Under the pieces are notes generated by a model that saw only the letters and a list, made by a program, of their open reading frames with translations, did not search any database and was not told the DNA's origin. A stretch of 25,054 bases of DNA from Cyanobacteria bacterium UBA7753 (lineage in GTDB: Bacteria > Cyanobacteriota > Vampirovibrionia > Gastranaerophilales > Gastranaerophilaceae), in NCBI GenBank assembly GCA_002481545.1, contig DLEF01000001.1, positions 1 through 25,054 on the forward strand, given 5' to 3'. Shown in pieces: positions 22,538 to 25,054 of the stretch (within the stretch, counting starts at the first letter, position 1; every line of letters starts with the position of its first letter). A program made the position numbers and the translations under genes.

Positions 22538-22559
22538 GTAGGGTGCAATTTTTTGCACC
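22538..22559 (+). repeat. REP-like hairpin with GTAG foot
   Basis: GTAG (22538-22541) is followed by the perfect hairpin GGTGCAATTTTTTGCACC (22542-22559). It is the inverted copy of the unit at 18622-18643. Confidence 0.7.
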
Positions 22560-22585
22560 AAAATAAAGTTGTTATTTTTGAGGAC

Positions 22586-22660
22586 AAACCCTCACTCCGA
22601 ATTTCTGATTTTCGACTCGTCTCAAATCAAAATTCTACCTCTCTCCCAGAGGTAGAGAGG
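22586..22660 (-). repeat. Composite hairpin element (copy B)
   Basis: An 8-bp perfect stem CTACCTCT/AGAGGTAG (22635-22655) lies next to a 12-bp stem with one bulge, GAATTT-C-TGATTT with AAATCAAAATTC (22599-22635). Read on the minus strand, the order GGGAGAG, GT, GAATTT, stem, AGAAATTC, GG, GTGAGGG matches copy A at 17396-17450. Confidence 0.6.
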
Positions 22661-22678
22661 GCAATACCTGCGAAAAGT

Positions 22679-22702
22679 GCAGGGTGCGGACACCGCCGCA
22701 CC
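22679..22702 (+). repeat. REP-like hairpin with variant GCAG foot
   Basis: GCAG (22679-22682) is followed by stem GGTGCGG/CCGCACC (22683-22702, loop of 6). It ends 15 bases from the autotransporter stop codon and may also serve as its terminator. Confidence 0.55.
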
Positions 22703-22716
22703 AACATTCGTCTGTT

Positions 22717-24867
22717 TTACTGTTTCATTACTTTTGTCTTATCTGCGCCTTTGAACGGGTTTTTCGGGTAATTCTTCCCGACAGCCCAGCGGAAGCCTGC
22801 GGATAATGCAACACCGTTACGTCCGCCGTTGCGAATCATTGCCTGAACATATCCGGTAAATCTTTCACCCCAACGACGTTGCAGACCTACACCATACTGA
22901 ACATAAGGTTTTATGCTCATCTCAGGCAAAGATATATTTGCCGCTCTGAACTTCGTATCATCAAGTACATTCCATACCATTTGGATATTGAAGTACGGTT
23001 GCCATCCGTTTTTAAGGTTTCCAATGAATTTAATCCCCGGAGCAAAGTTAATCGCATGCAACGGATCAGTGGTTATATGAACCCCTGCCGCGTTATGGTA
23101 GTTAAAGGTTTTAACAAATGTATAAGACATCATATAGTAAGGTTGTATGATGAATTTACCTTTTGCAAGTTCCCAGTTATAACCCGTTTTGCTTGCGACA
23201 CCTGCCATAAGCATAGGGAAATCTTCCGAGCCGAACAACGTACTTGTCTCAGCGACACTGGAACCTGCGTTTACGGTAACAGCAGTAAAGAAATTACCTT
23301 TATACCATACACCCGTAACGCCCAAGATACCGCCGTTTTGGTAAATATCATTTCCGAGGAATGCCTGATGAGAGCCTGTGTAACCCGCATAAAGACTCCA
23401 TTGGAAATCCCAACCGTTCTTGAGTTCATACATTTGGGAATCTCCGCCGAAGAATGAACCGTAAAGAATGTTGCTTACTTTCGGACCGCCTCTCAAGTTA
23501 ACACGTTCAAACGTTGAATAAGGTCTGAACCAGCCTGCGCTTTCCTTTTCAGGAAGGTATGTAGGCGAGAATACCTGCGGAATTTCGGCTGATGCATACT
23601 TATTAGCCATTTTATATGCCTGACGTTCTTTTTGCGTCATAAGCATTTTCATATCAAGGTTTCTGAATCCTTCATCATATGCGTTTAACATTGTAAGATA
23701 TCCGCCCAACTGTGCCGCAACAGGTGCAGGCAAAACTGCAGGGTTAAAATCTTTCCAACCGTTCCCCGTAGGAGCATACGCAACGTATCCGTCCTGTACA
23801 CGTCCCGCAATTCTTCTTATCGGAGTCATTATTGTAGGAAGATTAAACGTATCAGATGACACATTGTCTCTTCCGAGTGTTGTTGTATCTCCTAAATATA
23901 CCTTGAAATGGTCTTTTTGAGTTGTACCCGTAACGTGTAAAGCACTAACGTTGAATTTTCCGCCGTTGTTAGTTATTGCAGCGTTGAATTTATCCGTTGA
24001 CAAATCGTTGAGTCTGAAATCCATAGCAAGGTTGGTTTTACCGTTCAAGTTAACGTTGCCTAAATCTCTGCTCCCGATTTTGCCGTCTTGGACATTTATC
24101 GTACCGCCGTTTGCGTTGAATGCTGCGGCAGACGTGACATCGGCATTATCCCCAAAATACAACGTGCCTGAGTTCAAGCTCCATTGTGTGCCTGAGATTT
24201 TGTTATTAAGATAAAAATCACCGTTAGTATTTAGAATTACGTTTCCGTTTTCGCTACCCGTGATATCGTTTACGGTATTTTGTCCCGCATTGTATGTCAA
24301 TGTTCCGTTATTGGTGATTGTTCCCGACTCTGCAAAAAATTTGGTAGAATCGGTAGAAACGGAGCCGTTATTGGTTATCTCTTGTTGAGCGATTATTCCC
24401 TTATTGTCTAAATTTTCACCTGCTTTGATTTCTAATGTACCGGAACAGTGAAGAATACCTGTGTTAGTTCCGCCCGCAACAGACATTGTGCCTGAGTTTT
24501 CAATCGCGGCACCCGTATTCTCTCTAAAGTTTTGGAAACCGCTGTAAGTTGTTGTTCCGCTTTCGGTAACAACAGAGCCTATATTATTAATGGTTAATTC
24601 TTTACCTAAATCAATTCTTATCCCCGAATAAGTATTATTACCGCTAACTGAATGCCCGTTGCCCGTAATTGTCAGGTTAATTGCATTCATTGCTCCGTAG
24701 TTTTGCGTCGCGGTCTCATCCGCTGACATCGTGTAACTCGTCGCCGTTTCGGCTTTTATTGCTTCATATAAACTGCTATATGTATCATCTGCTTTTACAT
24801 TCGTCTGTATTGATACAATGGCGCAACATAATAGCACCATTATCAATGGCATATTTTTCTTAAACAT
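22717..24867 (-). CDS. Autotransporter (type Va) with beta-helix passenger
   Basis: Classical autotransporters carry their own outer-membrane pore and display or release the N-terminal passenger. A signal peptide (1 to about 26, ending VKA) is clear. The passenger (about 27-380) is rich in Asn, Gly, Thr and Ser with short NNG/NSG repeats (ITNNGSVST, GTITNNGTLTY, NNGGKFNV), typical of a right-handed beta-helix. A linker (about 385-445) precedes the C-terminal beta-barrel (about 450-698), which has alternating aromatic strands ending ALSAGFRWAVG. An extra 18-residue basic tail follows the last strand, which is unusual because barrels normally end at their final aromatic residue. AGAGGAATA precedes the ATG. 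Adhesion is a plausible but unproven role. Confidence 0.88.
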   Translation of the reverse strand: MFKKNMPLIMVLLCCAIVSIQTNVKADDTYSSLYEAIKAETATSYTMSADETATQNYGAMNAINLTITGNGHSVSGNNTYSGIRIDLGKELTINNIGSVVTESGTTTYSGFQNFRENTGAAIENSGTMSVAGGTNTGILHCSGTLEIKAGENLDNKGIIAQQEITNNGSVSTDSTKFFAESGTITNNGTLTYNAGQNTVNDITGSENGNVILNTNGDFYLNNKISGTQWSLNSGTLYFGDNADVTSAAAFNANGGTINVQDGKIGSRDLGNVNLNGKTNLAMDFRLNDLSTDKFNAAITNNGGKFNVSALHVTGTTQKDHFKVYLGDTTTLGRDNVSSDTFNLPTIMTPIRRIAGRVQDGYVAYAPTGNGWKDFNPAVLPAPVAAQLGGYLTMLNAYDEGFRNLDMKMLMTQKERQAYKMANKYASAEIPQVFSPTYLPEKESAGWFRPYSTFERVNLRGGPKVSNILYGSFFGGDSQMYELKNGWDFQWSLYAGYTGSHQAFLGNDIYQNGGILGVTGVWYKGNFFTAVTVNAGSSVAETSTLFGSEDFPMLMAGVASKTGYNWELAKGKFIIQPYYMMSYTFVKTFNYHNAAGVHITTDPLHAINFAPGIKFIGNLKNGWQPYFNIQMVWNVLDDTKFRAANISLPEMSIKPYVQYGVGLQRRWGERFTGYVQAMIRNGGRNGVALSAGFRWAVGKNYPKNPFKGADKTKVMKQ

Positions 24868-24923
24868 TATTCCTCTTCCTGTTATCAGCTATAATATTTA
24901 TTTAGTTATTAATTTTCGGTTTT

Positions 24924-24950
24924 ATGTAAAATGTTTTGACTCTTTTACAT
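24924..24950 (-). promoter_or_regulatory. 8-bp inverted repeat upstream of the autotransporter
   Basis: ATGTAAAA (24924-24931) and TTTTACAT (24943-24950) are perfect arms 11 bases apart, about 57-83 bases before the start codon. An operator for a dimeric regulator is possible. The rest of 24951-25054 is AT-rich with no gene, ending in a G-rich patch cut by the window edge. Confidence 0.4.
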
Positions 24951-25054
24951 TAGGAATAATTCTTAATGAAAAAAATTTATTAATCAATAGGTAACTTGAG
25001 AAAATTTTATATATTAATTAATATTATTGGAACCCTTGCGGGGAGTGGGGTTTA

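Overview
This window most likely comes from a low-GC, Gram-negative, non-photosynthetic relative of the cyanobacteria, of the gut Gastranaerophilales/Melainabacteria type. That placement is inferred, not computed. It rests on an outer-membrane gene set (a TolC-family protein, an AsmA-like protein and a classical autotransporter) lying beside a cdd / 7TM-HD (pgpH) / ybeY / dgkA cluster of the kind found in Firmicutes and cyanobacteria. Other supports are NarL-type regulators without partner kinases, two tRNA genes of which only one encodes CCA, and repeat-rich intergenic DNA. No rRNA gene, CRISPR array, transposase or integrase is visible.

Layout, left to right. (1) 1-1520: a self-inhibited (class II) Fic protein with its own HTH domain, under a promoter that carries a palindromic operator. 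A second copy of that operator stands before a 43-codon stub resembling a broken HTH gene, followed by a free-standing LuxR-type HTH protein. (2) 1612-8054: an unrecognised protein with a possible phosphoribosyltransferase-like motif, a CDF metal exporter, an AsmA-like protein, a TPR protein and a secreted-effector-like papain-fold cysteine protease candidate. (3) 8254-9694: an AT-rich accessory pair, an XRE regulator with a suspicious proline and a divergent acyltransferase-3 gene whose promoter is covered by a strong inverted repeat, next to tRNA-Met. (4) 10227-11794: a crcB-crcB-mazG operon. (5) 11924-14271: a NarL-type response regulator followed by a TolC-family protein with a His/Cys-rich insert. 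(6) 14408-18520: cdd, a small zinc-ribbon protein, pgpH, a repeat-filled gap, then ybeY and dgkA (nucleoside salvage, c-di-AMP turnover, rRNA maturation, lipid recycling). (7) 18865-21893: grpE-dnaJ and a DUF2229-type protein. (8) 21996-24867: tRNA-Leu, 640 bases packed with structured repeats, and an autotransporter.

The most unusual features lie between the genes. Several promoters put the -10 hexamer exactly 6-7 bases before the start codon with no Shine-Dalgarno sequence (TPR gene, crcB, ybeY, AsmA-like gene), which predicts leaderless mRNAs. The intergenic DNA also holds a family of small hairpins flanked on one side by GTAG, the layout of REP elements mobilised by RAYT transposases. In addition there is a larger composite hairpin element present in two orientations and a broken duplicate of the tRNA-Leu 5' half split by about 150 bases.
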